DNA of 64,000 nt, taken from NCBI GenBank assembly GCA_031628995.1, contig JAVLUO010000006.1:1-64000 (forward strand). The letters run 5' to 3'. The notes under the pieces are model-generated. The model saw only the letters and a program-made list of their open reading frames with translations, searched no databases and was not told the origin of the DNA. The translations under genes were made by a program, and so were the position numbers. Source of the DNA: Bacillota bacterium LX-D. Lineage in GTDB: Bacteria > Bacillota > DUOV01 > Zhaonellaceae. Shown in pieces: positions 37,674-46,136 of the stretch; position 1 is the stretch's first letter; each line of letters begins with the position of its first letter.

Positions 37674-39656
37674 CTAATTTTCAATGGTGATGAAAGGAGA
37701 AGCTTGTTTTTTAAAATACTTCAGCACTAAAATTAGAACTAAAGCAATTGTCCAAACTGCAGCTGCAATGGCTAATATTTGCCAAGGTGTTGTAGTTCCA
37801 ATTAGATGTGCCAATTGAGCAACAATTCCTCCAACTGTAAAAGCAATTACCCAAGTCCCTAACCACATCAGCAAAGCTTCTTTTTTAGATCTTTCTTTAA
37901 ATATAACCAAAATGGAAGCAATACAGGGTACAAACAGTGTAATAGTGATTAAAGCTACAATTACTTGGAGTGATGTTAACTGCATATTAGCTAAACCTGC
38001 TGCACCAAAATCCCGCCGTACAATTCCCATAATAAAAGCGTTGGCAGATTCCTTGGGCAAATGGAGCCAATTCATGGTCAAAGGTGAAAGCAAGTTCTGT
38101 AAAGATGCTAGTACGCCTGTTAGCTGTAAAACACTAATTAATAAGGCTCCTAAGGCGAATAAAGGAAAAGCTTCTAGTAAAAATTGATAAGATTTGGTCC
38201 AAGTTTTTGTTAAGACATTTTTCAAAGAAGGTAATCTTAAGGGAGGCAAATCAATTAATAAGTCGGAAGTATTGCCCGGCAGCAGTATATGTAAAATAGT
38301 TCCCGTTGCTACTAAGACTGTCAAAATTACTGAGATGTATAAGATTATAAACTGAGGTGCAATTTTAGCTAGCATTCCAGCAATAACACCTAACTGAGCA
38401 GAACAAGGAATAGTGAGACCTAGTAAAAATACGGCAATACGTTTCTCTCTTTCTGATCCCAATAGCCTGGTAGTAATTGTAGCAACTGTTACACAGCCAA
38501 ATCCGAGAATTAAAGGAATGATTGCTCTGCCATTTAAACCAATTCCCGTTAGGGCTCTATCTGATAACGCAGCTATCCTGGGAAGATAACCAGAGTCTTC
38601 AAATAAAGAGAGAAAGAAATAAAAGCCAACTACTAAAGGCATTAAAAGCCCTAAAACATAAGTTACGGTCATAGTTAGCAGCCCAAATTCACCAGCCAGG
38701 ATGGTGCCTAAAACTGAATTAAGATTAATTATTTGGCTAACAAGGTGCCGCGCAAATGGTTCGTAAATGCCAACCATAACTGTTTCCTCTGTGAAGCCAA
38801 CGACCGTACCGGCAACAAAGACTCCAATTGTTTTGTACATTATATACAAAGCTAGCAGGAATAAGGGAATGCCGGTGCAAGGCCGAATCATTAAGCGGTT
38901 AATAAAAAGACTTAAGGCAGAATTTTGCTTGGTATCCTGTACAATTTGATTTATAATGCTGTCAACTTTTTGGCGTCGGTGTAAATATATTTCTTCTTGT
39001 TCCGTACCCGGCTGCATATTATATTTTTTAGCAATATTTTTATCGCCCTCTAAAATAAGGAGTGCTTCACCTTTATTTTTTACTTGATCTGATAATGTCA
39101 GGATTTTTTCAGCTATTTTTTTATCAACATGGCCAGGCAGCGCTTCATAAATTGCACTTTTTAACTGATCTAAATTTTGTTTTTTAATGGCTACAGTAGG
39201 AATAATTCTTACTCCAAGCAATTGACTTAATTTTTCATAATCGATTTTTAGTCCATTTTGCTCCGCTTCGTCCACCATATTTAAAACAACAACAGTTGGA
39301 ACTCCTGTATCAATAATTTGTAGTGTTAAAAATAAATCCCGCTCTAGATACATGGCGTTTACTACATTAACAACTACATCTGCTGATAAAATTACATCCC
39401 TGGCTACTCTTTCCTCGTCATTAAAAGATGAAATGCCATAAACACCAGGAGTATCAATAACTAAGTTTCCTTCATAGTGGCCATGAGATATTTCCAAAGT
39501 TGTTCCGGGGTAATTGGAAACATCTACATACATTCCCGTCAAATAGTTAAAAATGACTGATTTACCTACATTAGGGTTACCGGCCAAAACGATCCTTCGG
39601 GCACCTGGTGGCATTTCAATTCGAGTTTCTTTTGAATTATGACAACAATTTGCCAT
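37674..39656 (-). CDS. feoB: Ferrous iron transporter FeoB
   Basis: A 660-residue Fe(II) transporter. The N-terminal G domain has GNPNVGKS (G1), YPGTT (G2), DTPG (G3) and NMVD (G4). A helical spacer and about ten TM helices follow, with two Gate domains (GFGCVTVATITTRLLGSERE and MGIVRRDFGAAGL). A TTG codon five triplets upstream overlaps the GGAGG site, so the ATG at 39656 (MANCCHNSK) is the start. The Cys pair near the N-terminus is a minor curiosity. It follows feoA in an operon. Confidence 0.93.
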   Translation of the reverse strand: MANCCHNSKETRIEMPPGARRIVLAGNPNVGKSVIFNYLTGMYVDVSNYPGTTLEISHGHYEGNLVIDTPGVYGISSFNDEERVARDVILSADVVVNVVNAMYLERDLFLTLQIIDTGVPTVVVLNMVDEAEQNGLKIDYEKLSQLLGVRIIPTVAIKKQNLDQLKSAIYEALPGHVDKKIAEKILTLSDQVKNKGEALLILEGDKNIAKKYNMQPGTEQEEIYLHRRQKVDSIINQIVQDTKQNSALSLFINRLMIRPCTGIPLFLLALYIMYKTIGVFVAGTVVGFTEETVMVGIYEPFARHLVSQIINLNSVLGTILAGEFGLLTMTVTYVLGLLMPLVVGFYFFLSLFEDSGYLPRIAALSDRALTGIGLNGRAIIPLILGFGCVTVATITTRLLGSEREKRIAVFLLGLTIPCSAQLGVIAGMLAKIAPQFIILYISVILTVLVATGTILHILLPGNTSDLLIDLPPLRLPSLKNVLTKTWTKSYQFLLEAFPLFALGALLISVLQLTGVLASLQNLLSPLTMNWLHLPKESANAFIMGIVRRDFGAAGLANMQLTSLQVIVALITITLFVPCIASILVIFKERSKKEALLMWLGTWVIAFTVGGIVAQLAHLIGTTTPWQILAIAAAVWTIALVLILVLKYFKKQASPFITIEN

Positions 39657-39680
39657 ATTAAGTACCTCCAATCAATGAAA

Positions 39681-39899
39681 TTAATCTAATTCTACTTTAA
39701 TTTTTGCGGCTAAATGCCTGCCGATGGCTAACTGCTGTCTATTCTTTCTTATAATGATAGGCCCCGCCGGAATAACTTCATCGCATAAAAGTGATTCCCC
39801 TTCGCTAATACCGAAACGAATAGTTTGCATTTTAATACTTTCGTTAGGAATGTGGATAATTTTAAAACGCTGTCCATATTTAACTTTATCTAAAGTCAT
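39681..39899 (-). CDS. feoA: FeoA, SH3-like iron transport partner
   Basis: A 72-residue FeoA-domain protein (TLDKVKYGQRFKI, GISEGESLLC, PIIIRKNRQQLAIGRHLAAK). It is a small SH3-like beta-barrel that works with FeoB. A GTG two codons upstream is possible, but GGAGGGG is best spaced for the ATG at 39899. It is first in the feo operon, under the Fur box at 40005. Confidence 0.9.
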   Translation of the reverse strand: MTLDKVKYGQRFKIIHIPNESIKMQTIRFGISEGESLLCDEVIPAGPIIIRKNRQQLAIGRHLAAKIKVELD

Positions 39900-40004
39900 A
39901 ATCACCCCTCCTGGTAAATGAGAAACGTTCTCGATTACAATTAGTTATTTACAAAAAAAATGTCTAAAATCAGGAAAAATATCCTATTTCAACTTTTTGC
40001 TAAC

Positions 40005-40019
40005 TGATAATTATTATCA
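40005..40019. promoter_or_regulatory. Fur box of the feo operon
   Basis: TGATAATTATTATCA is a perfect 7-1-7 inverted repeat, identical to the Bacillus Fur core consensus TGATAATnATTATCA. It lies about 105 bases upstream of feoA, so ferrous iron with Fur should repress the operon. Confidence 0.88.
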
Positions 40020-40123
40020 TCTACATCTACAATGCTAAGTATAAACTTTCGCCAAGATGATGTCAATTGTACTTTCGGTCAAATCCTTGTAAATTACTAG
40101 GAATTAATCCGAAAAAATTAGAA

Positions 40124-40150
40124 CTAAAAAAAAGCCCTAAACAGGCTTTA
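40124..40150 (-). terminator. Terminator of the 46-residue membrane protein gene
   Basis: A short stem (TAAAGCC with GGCTTT, read on the minus strand) followed by a run of T, 8 bases beyond the stop at 40158. Confidence 0.7.
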
Positions 40151-40157
40151 TTGAATT

Positions 40158-40298
40158 TTACTTTTCTTTATTATTTTTGATAGTTTTATTTAAGATTTTA
40201 ATATGTTTGTGAGCTTGAAGTACAAAACGCAGGATAACTAAGAAACCAACCCCCGTAATTAGAACAATGGCTAAAGTACGTAACTGAGTTAGATCCAT
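40158..40298 (-). CDS. Small single-span membrane protein (46 aa)
   Basis: The protein MDLTQLRTLAIVLITGVGFL continues into one TM helix (about residues 8-28) and a basic tail (KILNKTIKNNKEK). GGAGGTG precedes the ATG at 40298 and a terminator follows, which supports a real gene. A longer frame upstream to 40409 lacks a ribosome site. No family is recognised. The gap 40299-40599 shows no other gene. Confidence 0.55.
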   Translation of the reverse strand: MDLTQLRTLAIVLITGVGFLVILRFVLQAHKHIKILNKTIKNNKEK

Positions 40299-40570
40299 AC
40301 TACACCTCCAAATAAATTCAATAATTATATTGCCGGCAACAAACAGATTATATATATAGTAAAAATAATAACACAACTGGCTGTTTATAAGCAATTCAAA
40401 GTAGCCCATAAGGGAATTTTGGCTTATTATTTGCCAAGAAGAAAATTCTAATACTGTAGTTAATACTATTTTACCAATTTTAAAATTTTTGCTTCATTGT
40501 TTTAAAGTTATAATTACACCTGTGGCTGTTATCATTAATAGCTGAATCAAGCATGGTCTGGGCAAAATAA

Positions 40571-40596
40571 ATAGGCGGAAACCCGCCTATTTTTAG
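40571..40596. terminator. Hairpin terminator after the 38-residue gene
   Basis: A 10-bp stem (AAATAGGCGG with CCGCCTATTT) with an AAAC loop, T-rich on both sides. On the minus strand it lies four bases past the stop at 40600. Confidence 0.8.
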
Positions 40597-40599
40597 TGC

Positions 40600-40716
40600 T
40601 TAATGGTTATTGCAGCATACCATTAAAATTAAAATAATGAAAACTAACCAGTTGGTAAAATCGTTTTCCATTTTGGAAACGTTTTTGGAAACGCTAGTAA
40701 CGCTGTTTTCCCCCAT
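40600..40716 (-). CDS. Very small membrane protein (38 aa)
   Basis: The sequence starts MGENSVTSVSKNVSKMENDF and ends in a hydrophobic stretch NWLVFIILILMVCCNNH. AAAGGAGG stands at ideal distance before the ATG at 40716, and a strong terminator follows the stop. The polar half plus a short Cys-ended TM helix recalls very small sporulation or envelope proteins (YjcZ-like), but I cannot assign a family. It is too short for usual gene callers. Confidence 0.55.
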   Translation of the reverse strand: MGENSVTSVSKNVSKMENDFTNWLVFIILILMVCCNNH

Positions 40717-40928
40717 GAAAATTCCTCCTTTAAATTTTTATATTGAGGTTCATCTGGTATATATTATGGTGGGGGAAATAATTTTGTTAAGCTAAAGTCT
40801 GTTCATTTATGGATGTAGAGAGAAGTTAAATGTGCTTGCAAAAGAATAGACGAATAAGATGAATTGTACTAAAATTAAAGCTTAATAGAAAACATATGGT
40901 GGAATTTTGCAGTGGGAGGATTAACTAG

Positions 40929-42128
40929 ATGAATAACCATACTGTAGCATTAAACAAAACAAATTCTAGTGGTTTTAATTTTCGCATCTTATTACTTCTA
41001 TCTTTAGGCCATTTAGCCACAGATCTTAACCAAGGTGCCCTGCCGGTGATTTTACCTTATTTAAAAGGTGCTTATGATCTTTCTTATGCGGTAGCAGGTC
41101 TGATCCCTTTGGTAGCTAATATTAGTTCCTCCTTTATTCAGCCTTTTTTTGGCTTAATAAGCGACAGATTTAATTGTAATTGGCTTTTGCCAATAGGCTG
41201 TTTGGCAGCAGCTATAGGAACTGCGCTTTTAGGATTTGCCAATCATTACGTTATAATTCTGCTGCTAATTTTATTTAGCGGTTTAGGTGTTGCAGCTTAT
41301 CATCCGGAAGGGGCTAAAGTAGCCCTATATGCAGCAGGAGGGCGTAAGGCCTCAGCTGTTTCCGTTTTCTCAGTTGGAGGAAACTTTGGTTATGCTTTTG
41401 GTTCTATTATTATGGCGGCCCTGCTAGTTCAAGGAGGCCTTACTAATAGTATTTATTTACTTGTTCCAGCCATAATTGTTTCTTTCTTTCTGTGGGTTAA
41501 AATGAAGGATTTTCCTTGCCAACAGCCGCTAAAAACCCAAGTTCAAAGATTAAATCTGGGTTTAAATAAAAATAATATTGGACCTCTTTTAACTGTAATA
41601 GGTATTATTATCATCCGTTCTTGGGTTCAATCAGGTTTAGCCTATTACATCCCTTTTTATTACATTAATTATTTAAAAACAGGGCAAGTTCGCGCCAGTT
41701 ACATTTTATTTGTTTTTTTGCTGGCGGGTGCTTCCGGTACCTTAACGGGAGGACCTTTAACCGATCGGTTTGGCCGTAAAAAGGTGATTCTATCATCTAT
41801 GCTTTTATTGCCGCCATTACTTTTAACATTTATTTACGGTCATTTTGTCATTTCCTTAATTGCTTTATTTGTAGCTGGGGGTGTGATAGTTTCTACTTTT
41901 TCCACTACAATCGTTCTGGGTCAAGAGTTACTGCCCCAAAATATAGGTATGGCCTCCGGGTTAATGACTGGATTTGCCGTGGGAACAGGAGGGCTAGGAG
42001 TTACTCTTCTAGGTGTATTGGCAGATGCTACAAGTGAACATGTAGCTATGGTAACAATAGCGCTACTGCCCTTAGTTGGAGTTCTTCTGACCTTGCTTTT
42101 ACCTCCGGAGGGCAAAAAAAATAATTAG
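40929..42128 (+). CDS. MFS exporter, fosmidomycin-resistance (Fsr) type
   Basis: A 399-residue major-facilitator protein with about 12 TM helices. SLGHLATDLNQGALPVILPY, FGLISDRF, GLGVAAYHPEGAKVA and the second-half GGPLTDRFGRKK are typical of the Fsr family, which exports fosmidomycin and probably other small molecules. GTGGGAGG precedes the ATG. It converges with the hydrogenase gene with only three bases between, and no terminator is seen. Confidence 0.88.
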   Translation: MNNHTVALNKTNSSGFNFRILLLLSLGHLATDLNQGALPVILPYLKGAYDLSYAVAGLIPLVANISSSFIQPFFGLISDRFNCNWLLPIGCLAAAIGTALLGFANHYVIILLLILFSGLGVAAYHPEGAKVALYAAGGRKASAVSVFSVGGNFGYAFGSIIMAALLVQGGLTNSIYLLVPAIIVSFFLWVKMKDFPCQQPLKTQVQRLNLGLNKNNIGPLLTVIGIIIIRSWVQSGLAYYIPFYYINYLKTGQVRASYILFVFLLAGASGTLTGGPLTDRFGRKKVILSSMLLLPPLLLTFIYGHFVISLIALFVAGGVIVSTFSTTIVLGQELLPQNIGMASGLMTGFAVGTGGLGVTLLGVLADATSEHVAMVTIALLPLVGVLLTLLLPPEGKKNN

Positions 42129-42131
42129 TCA

Positions 42132-43511
42132 TTACCTCAACTGCTTACGGTGCAGTATGCCCCAATCGGCTAAAGTATCGGGAGTAAATTTTTGGTTTAT
42201 ACTTGCTAATAGTTCTGCTATTTTTTGGTTTTCTAAAGGATTTTGGGCTTCGGCTTTATCGCCATATTCTCCCACTAGTTCTGCTGCTTTTTTAGTGTCG
42301 ATAATTCTGCCTGGTCCTCCTACACACCCTCCGAGGCAAGCCATTCCTTCAATAAAGCTGCCAATATATTCATTAGTGCTAATTTTAATTAAACCATCTT
42401 GACATGCTTTAATTCCGTCTAGGGAAACAGATTCAAAAGTGCCCTTATGTTCTGGCTCCAGCCTTTGTAAAGTTCGACGCATAGAAGCGGCCACCCCTCC
42501 GGTACGGGCGTAGACTCTTCCGCCCCAGGAAGATTGGGGATTTTCTTGGGCTGGAAAATCAGCGGGATTAATTCCTACTGCATCAAAGATTGTTTTGAGC
42601 TCCTTAAAAGTAAGCACATAATCGATGGCACCTTTTAAATCATGGTCGGCAGCTTCAGCTTTTTTAGCAATACAAGGACCGATAAATACAACCTTTATAT
42701 TTTGGTGAATCTTCTTCAGTACTCTCCCACCGGCAATCATGGGAGAAACTGAAGGAGCTACGTGTTTAAGTAAGTTAGGAAAACGGTTTTCAATCAGCTT
42801 AATCCAAGCAGGGCAGCAGCAACTGGTAATTAAATAGTCACGCTCTTTTTGCACGGAGTGAATATATTCAAAGGCTTCTTTAATTGTTAAAATGTCAGCA
42901 AAAAGAGCTACTTCTACTACTTGAAAAAAGCCAAGGTATTTTAAAGCTGAACGAAGTTGTCCAATAGAAACTTTAGGGCCAAATTGCCCTACAAAAGCAG
43001 GGGCAACTATGGCAAAGACAGGCTGTTCTTTTTGTTTTAAAGCACCAATTAAAGGGACAAACTGCCCTTTTTGGACAATAGCATTTAATTTACAAGAAGG
43101 AATACATGAACCGCAAGCTAAACATTGATCGTCTTCTTTATTATTAGTACTGCACAAAATAGGTCCTTGATTACACCCTTTGTCGCAGCTTTTATCATGA
43201 CAATACTGGCAGGCTCCAGGAATAGTTTCAATAATTTTAGTAGTGCTTTCCCAGTCGTTTAAAGATTTTGCAGCTGCTTCCTGTAAATTTCCTTCTTGAT
43301 GCTGAGCTGAAAGCCCTAATCCTAACCTAATATATCCATCAATCAAATTCTCTTCCAAAGGTGAGTTTTCCGTGGCTAGTTTATGGGGCAATGATTCAAT
43401 GTTATCTTCTAGAGTACCTGCCCAGGCCATTTGGGCAATTTCAAACAACACTTTTTGCTGTAATTCTCTGTAGTGTTCCATGGATTGCATAATTTTCACT
43501 CTCTTTTTCAA
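42132..43511 (-). CDS. Monomeric [FeFe]-hydrogenase-like protein
   Basis: A 459-residue iron hydrogenase. The N-terminal ~95 residues are helical, followed by CQYCHDKSCDKGC and one ferredoxin motif CLACGSCIPSC. The H-cluster domain has L1 SCCCPAW, L2 IGPCIAKK and L3 EGMACLGGCVGGPG, with all four cluster-binding cysteines and the proton-relay Cys. It is smaller than HydA1-type enzymes, has no bound NADH module and no partner genes, and may belong to one of the less studied groups (C/D) with a sensing or ferredoxin-coupled role. Starts at TTG 43511, ATG 43493 and ATG 43484 are all possible. Confidence 0.85.
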   Translation of the reverse strand: MKKRVKIMQSMEHYRELQQKVLFEIAQMAWAGTLEDNIESLPHKLATENSPLEENLIDGYIRLGLGLSAQHQEGNLQEAAAKSLNDWESTTKIIETIPGACQYCHDKSCDKGCNQGPILCSTNNKEDDQCLACGSCIPSCKLNAIVQKGQFVPLIGALKQKEQPVFAIVAPAFVGQFGPKVSIGQLRSALKYLGFFQVVEVALFADILTIKEAFEYIHSVQKERDYLITSCCCPAWIKLIENRFPNLLKHVAPSVSPMIAGGRVLKKIHQNIKVVFIGPCIAKKAEAADHDLKGAIDYVLTFKELKTIFDAVGINPADFPAQENPQSSWGGRVYARTGGVAASMRRTLQRLEPEHKGTFESVSLDGIKACQDGLIKISTNEYIGSFIEGMACLGGCVGGPGRIIDTKKAAELVGEYGDKAEAQNPLENQKIAELLASINQKFTPDTLADWGILHRKQLR

Positions 43512-43593
43512 CTTAATCTCTTAATCCTTGTATATTTTTGCCCATTGTATTGTAAAAAATAAGTGGTGGGTAATACTTTAAAGGGTGAAAATA

Positions 43594-44391
43594 ATGCGAC
43601 TTGGGATAATTATTATATTAGTTATAATCATTAACATGTTGGACACTTTAGCCTATGGGGCAAGAATTGCCGGAGTAAAAACTAAAAGCCCTACAATGGC
43701 TGCATCTTTATTTAATCTATTAGCTCTTGTTTCAAGAATCGCTAATTTGATTCAACTTCCTTTATTAGCAGTTTTAGTTGATAGGGCAATAGCCGCCAAT
43801 GCTCAAGATGCCCTCCTGCCGGTTTTTCGGGTAGTTATTTTAGCTAATAGTGTAGGAACCCTGCTGGGAATTTTTTTGATTCCCACTTTTGTCAATGTCA
43901 TTATGCAAGGCATTTATGCTTTAGAAAAATTTGGCTCTGTGCCTAGTGCATTTGTAGGGGGTTTGAAGGGTGGTGTCTTTCGAAAGGCCATGCATTCTTT
44001 CCGGTTGCCAGCCAAAAGACATTTACATCTATTGAATATTAATGGTTTGCCAAAATACTTTCTAGTGGCTAACTTGCTGTTAACTGCTATTTATTCAGTA
44101 GGAATTTTAGCGGCTATTTATGCCGGCTGCTTAGTACCCGAATATAGGTTAACAGCCAGTAATTTATCTGGCATTATTAATGGACTGGCTACAATTTTTT
44201 TAGTTATTTTTGTTGATCCTGTAACTGCTTTACTGCAAGATCAGATTATTCAAGGCAAAAGGGAAGAGACGGATTTGAAAAGAGCAGTTTCCTTGCTGCT
44301 GGGCGGAAGGTTTTTGGGTTCTTTATTGGCTCAATTCTTATTTCTGCCGGCAGCCCATGTAGTGGTGCTAATTACTTATTTTATTAGTTGA
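43594..44391 (+). CDS. amj: Amj-family alternate lipid II flippase
   Basis: A 265-residue membrane protein with about six TM helices. NMLDTLAYGARIAGVKTKSP, LFNLLALVSRIANLIQLPLL and the ending VSLLLGGRFLGSLLAQFLFLP match Bacillus subtilis Amj (YdaH), which flips lipid-linked peptidoglycan precursor when MurJ is absent or blocked. A GTG at 43585 is part of the AAGGGTG ribosome site; the ATG at 43594 is better. MurJ itself lies 8 kb downstream. Confidence 0.85.
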   Translation: MRLGIIIILVIIINMLDTLAYGARIAGVKTKSPTMAASLFNLLALVSRIANLIQLPLLAVLVDRAIAANAQDALLPVFRVVILANSVGTLLGIFLIPTFVNVIMQGIYALEKFGSVPSAFVGGLKGGVFRKAMHSFRLPAKRHLHLLNINGLPKYFLVANLLLTAIYSVGILAAIYAGCLVPEYRLTASNLSGIINGLATIFLVIFVDPVTALLQDQIIQGKREETDLKRAVSLLLGGRFLGSLLAQFLFLPAAHVVVLITYFIS

Positions 44392-44533
44392 TTTATTTTA
44401 CATTTTTTTTAGGACACAGCTAAAAAAAAGTAGTAGATTATTAACTAAAAGAATTAAAATAAGATTTTGAATATTATAAATAAGATAAGGGATTCAAAAT
44501 GAATTGTTACTACTATTTGAGAGAAGGAAGGCT

Positions 44534-45436
44534 ATGGTCACAAAAAAAATCGCCTCAAAGGAGCTGCGCGATAGTCTGATCATTGCTAATACGCTAGATT
44601 ATATTTTAACAATAGATCCTAAGGGTAATATCGATTCTATAAACCCTGCAGCGTTAAAATTTTTTGGATATGATGAAGTGAATATTATCAAAAAGAACAT
44701 CAATTTAATTATTCCGGAAATCCGCTCCTGGGATTTGTTTATAAAATGCTGCTTGCAAAGCTCCGATGGAAATAATGTTTTTGAATTGGTTGGGAAAAAC
44801 CGTGAAGGTAATGCTGTGCCTTTAGAAGTTTCTTTTAGTAAAATGCGGTTAGGGAATAACAACTTTTATATTGCAATTATGCGAGATATTACGCATAAGA
44901 AGATGTATGAAGAAAAATTGAGGTTTTTTGCCCACCATGATCCTTTAACTGGCTTGCCCAACAGACTATATTTTAATGAAAATGTCTGTCAGGAGTTGTA
45001 TCAGCTTGGCCGCTGCAAGAAAACCATGGCTGTAATGTTTTTAGATTTGGATAATTTCAAAAATATCAATGACACCATGGGACATGACGTAGGTGATTCA
45101 CTGCTTAAAGAAATTGCCGGCAGGTTGAAAAATGTTTTACGCCGTAAAGATATTATTGCCCGCTATGGGGGAGATGAATTTGTTATCTTTTTACCGGATA
45201 TTTATAATCAGGCTGCTGCTGCCAGAGTTGCACGGAAAATCATTCGTACTGTTTCGCAAAATTATAAACTTAAAAACAGTAAAATTTATATAACTGTTAG
45301 TATTGGCATTAGTATTTACCCTCTTGACGGGGAAAATTTAGAAACCCTTCTTAAGAATGCTGATTTAGCATTATATCGAGCTAAAAAAATGGGTAAAAAT
45401 AATTTTCAGTTTTACAAAGCAACAAAGCAATTTTGA
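44534..45436 (+). CDS. PAS-GGDEF diguanylate cyclase
   Basis: A 300-residue cytosolic protein. A PAS domain (residues 10-125: DYILTIDPKGNIDSINPAAL, then AIMRDITHKK) is joined to GGDEF (HHDPLTGLPNRLYFNE, RYGGDEFVIFL). The catalytic GGDEF motif is intact and RRKD, five residues earlier, forms the inhibitory I-site, so product inhibition is expected. A TTG ten codons upstream lacks a ribosome site; ATG 44534 follows AAGGAAGG. It stands alone, ended by a strong terminator. Confidence 0.9.
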   Translation: MVTKKIASKELRDSLIIANTLDYILTIDPKGNIDSINPAALKFFGYDEVNIIKKNINLIIPEIRSWDLFIKCCLQSSDGNNVFELVGKNREGNAVPLEVSFSKMRLGNNNFYIAIMRDITHKKMYEEKLRFFAHHDPLTGLPNRLYFNENVCQELYQLGRCKKTMAVMFLDLDNFKNINDTMGHDVGDSLLKEIAGRLKNVLRRKDIIARYGGDEFVIFLPDIYNQAAAARVARKIIRTVSQNYKLKNSKIYITVSIGISIYPLDGENLETLLKNADLALYRAKKMGKNNFQFYKATKQF

Positions 45437-45480
45437 TTATATTTCGGAAAATTGGATGGAAAGTTGTGGAAAAAAGATAA

Positions 45481-45518
45481 ACGGACGGGCTTATGAGTAA
45501 AGTGCCCGTCCGTCTTTT
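45481..45518. terminator. Strong terminator between convergent genes
   Basis: A 10-bp perfect GC-rich stem (ACGGACGGGC with GCCCGTCCGT) followed by CTTTT on the plus side. Confidence 0.88.
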
Positions 45519-45521
45519 GAA

Positions 45522-46037
45522 TTACTTTAGGGTATAGTAGTGCTCGGCTTCTGTATAAATGATTTCAGCTTTATTGGCGCAGTCAGGCAAATCCCCTTGC
45601 AATGTATCTCCATTACGGTTGGCTACACAAATAATGTTAATAGAAAGATCTTGTTCCGGAGTTGATTCTAAAAGATTTGTGAGTGCATCGAAAAGGTCTT
45701 CCGCATTAAGTTTAATAGAATTAAAGTTATCCACAAAAATGTGCGAATAATGGTTAGAAGCTATGAGCTTTTTGATTTCTTCTAAGTCGGAAGCAGTTTC
45801 AAGGGTTGTTCTGTGTGTGCCCTCTAAAGGATAGGAGGAATTGTATAACAAGCGCGTTAAGTAAGAAGAAGGGTCATCCGTTAAGTAAAGTACCTGTTTG
45901 TTTTGGTTTTGGGCTATAGATTCTGCTAAATACTGGCCAAGCTTGCTTTTGCCGCTGCCATTGCTGCCGGTGATGAAACGGGTTCCTGCTTTTAAAGATA
46001 ATTTTAACACATCTTCTAAAGCAATTTCTTTTAACAT
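45522..46037 (-). CDS. Small P-loop ATPase of unknown role
   Basis: A 171-residue protein with Walker A GSNGSGKS (residues 24-31) and a Walker B-like HIFVDNF (about 99-105). It lacks an ABC signature and the RecA or AAA+ second region of homology. The fold is probably RecA-like, with a single nucleotide site. It stands alone between convergent and divergent neighbours. No specific family is recognised, so no function is assigned. Confidence 0.6.
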   Translation of the reverse strand: MLKEIALEDVLKLSLKAGTRFITGSNGSGKSKLGQYLAESIAQNQNKQVLYLTDDPSSYLTRLLYNSSYPLEGTHRTTLETASDLEEIKKLIASNHYSHIFVDNFNSIKLNAEDLFDALTNLLESTPEQDLSINIICVANRNGDTLQGDLPDCANKAEIIYTEAEHYYTLK

Positions 46038-46136
46038 GCACCAAAGCCCCCTTTAATTTTGTGATACCCTTTTTTATTTATAACTTTACCATACTTTTAC
46101 CTATATTTACAAGTGATGGATGAAACTGCTGGCTTC

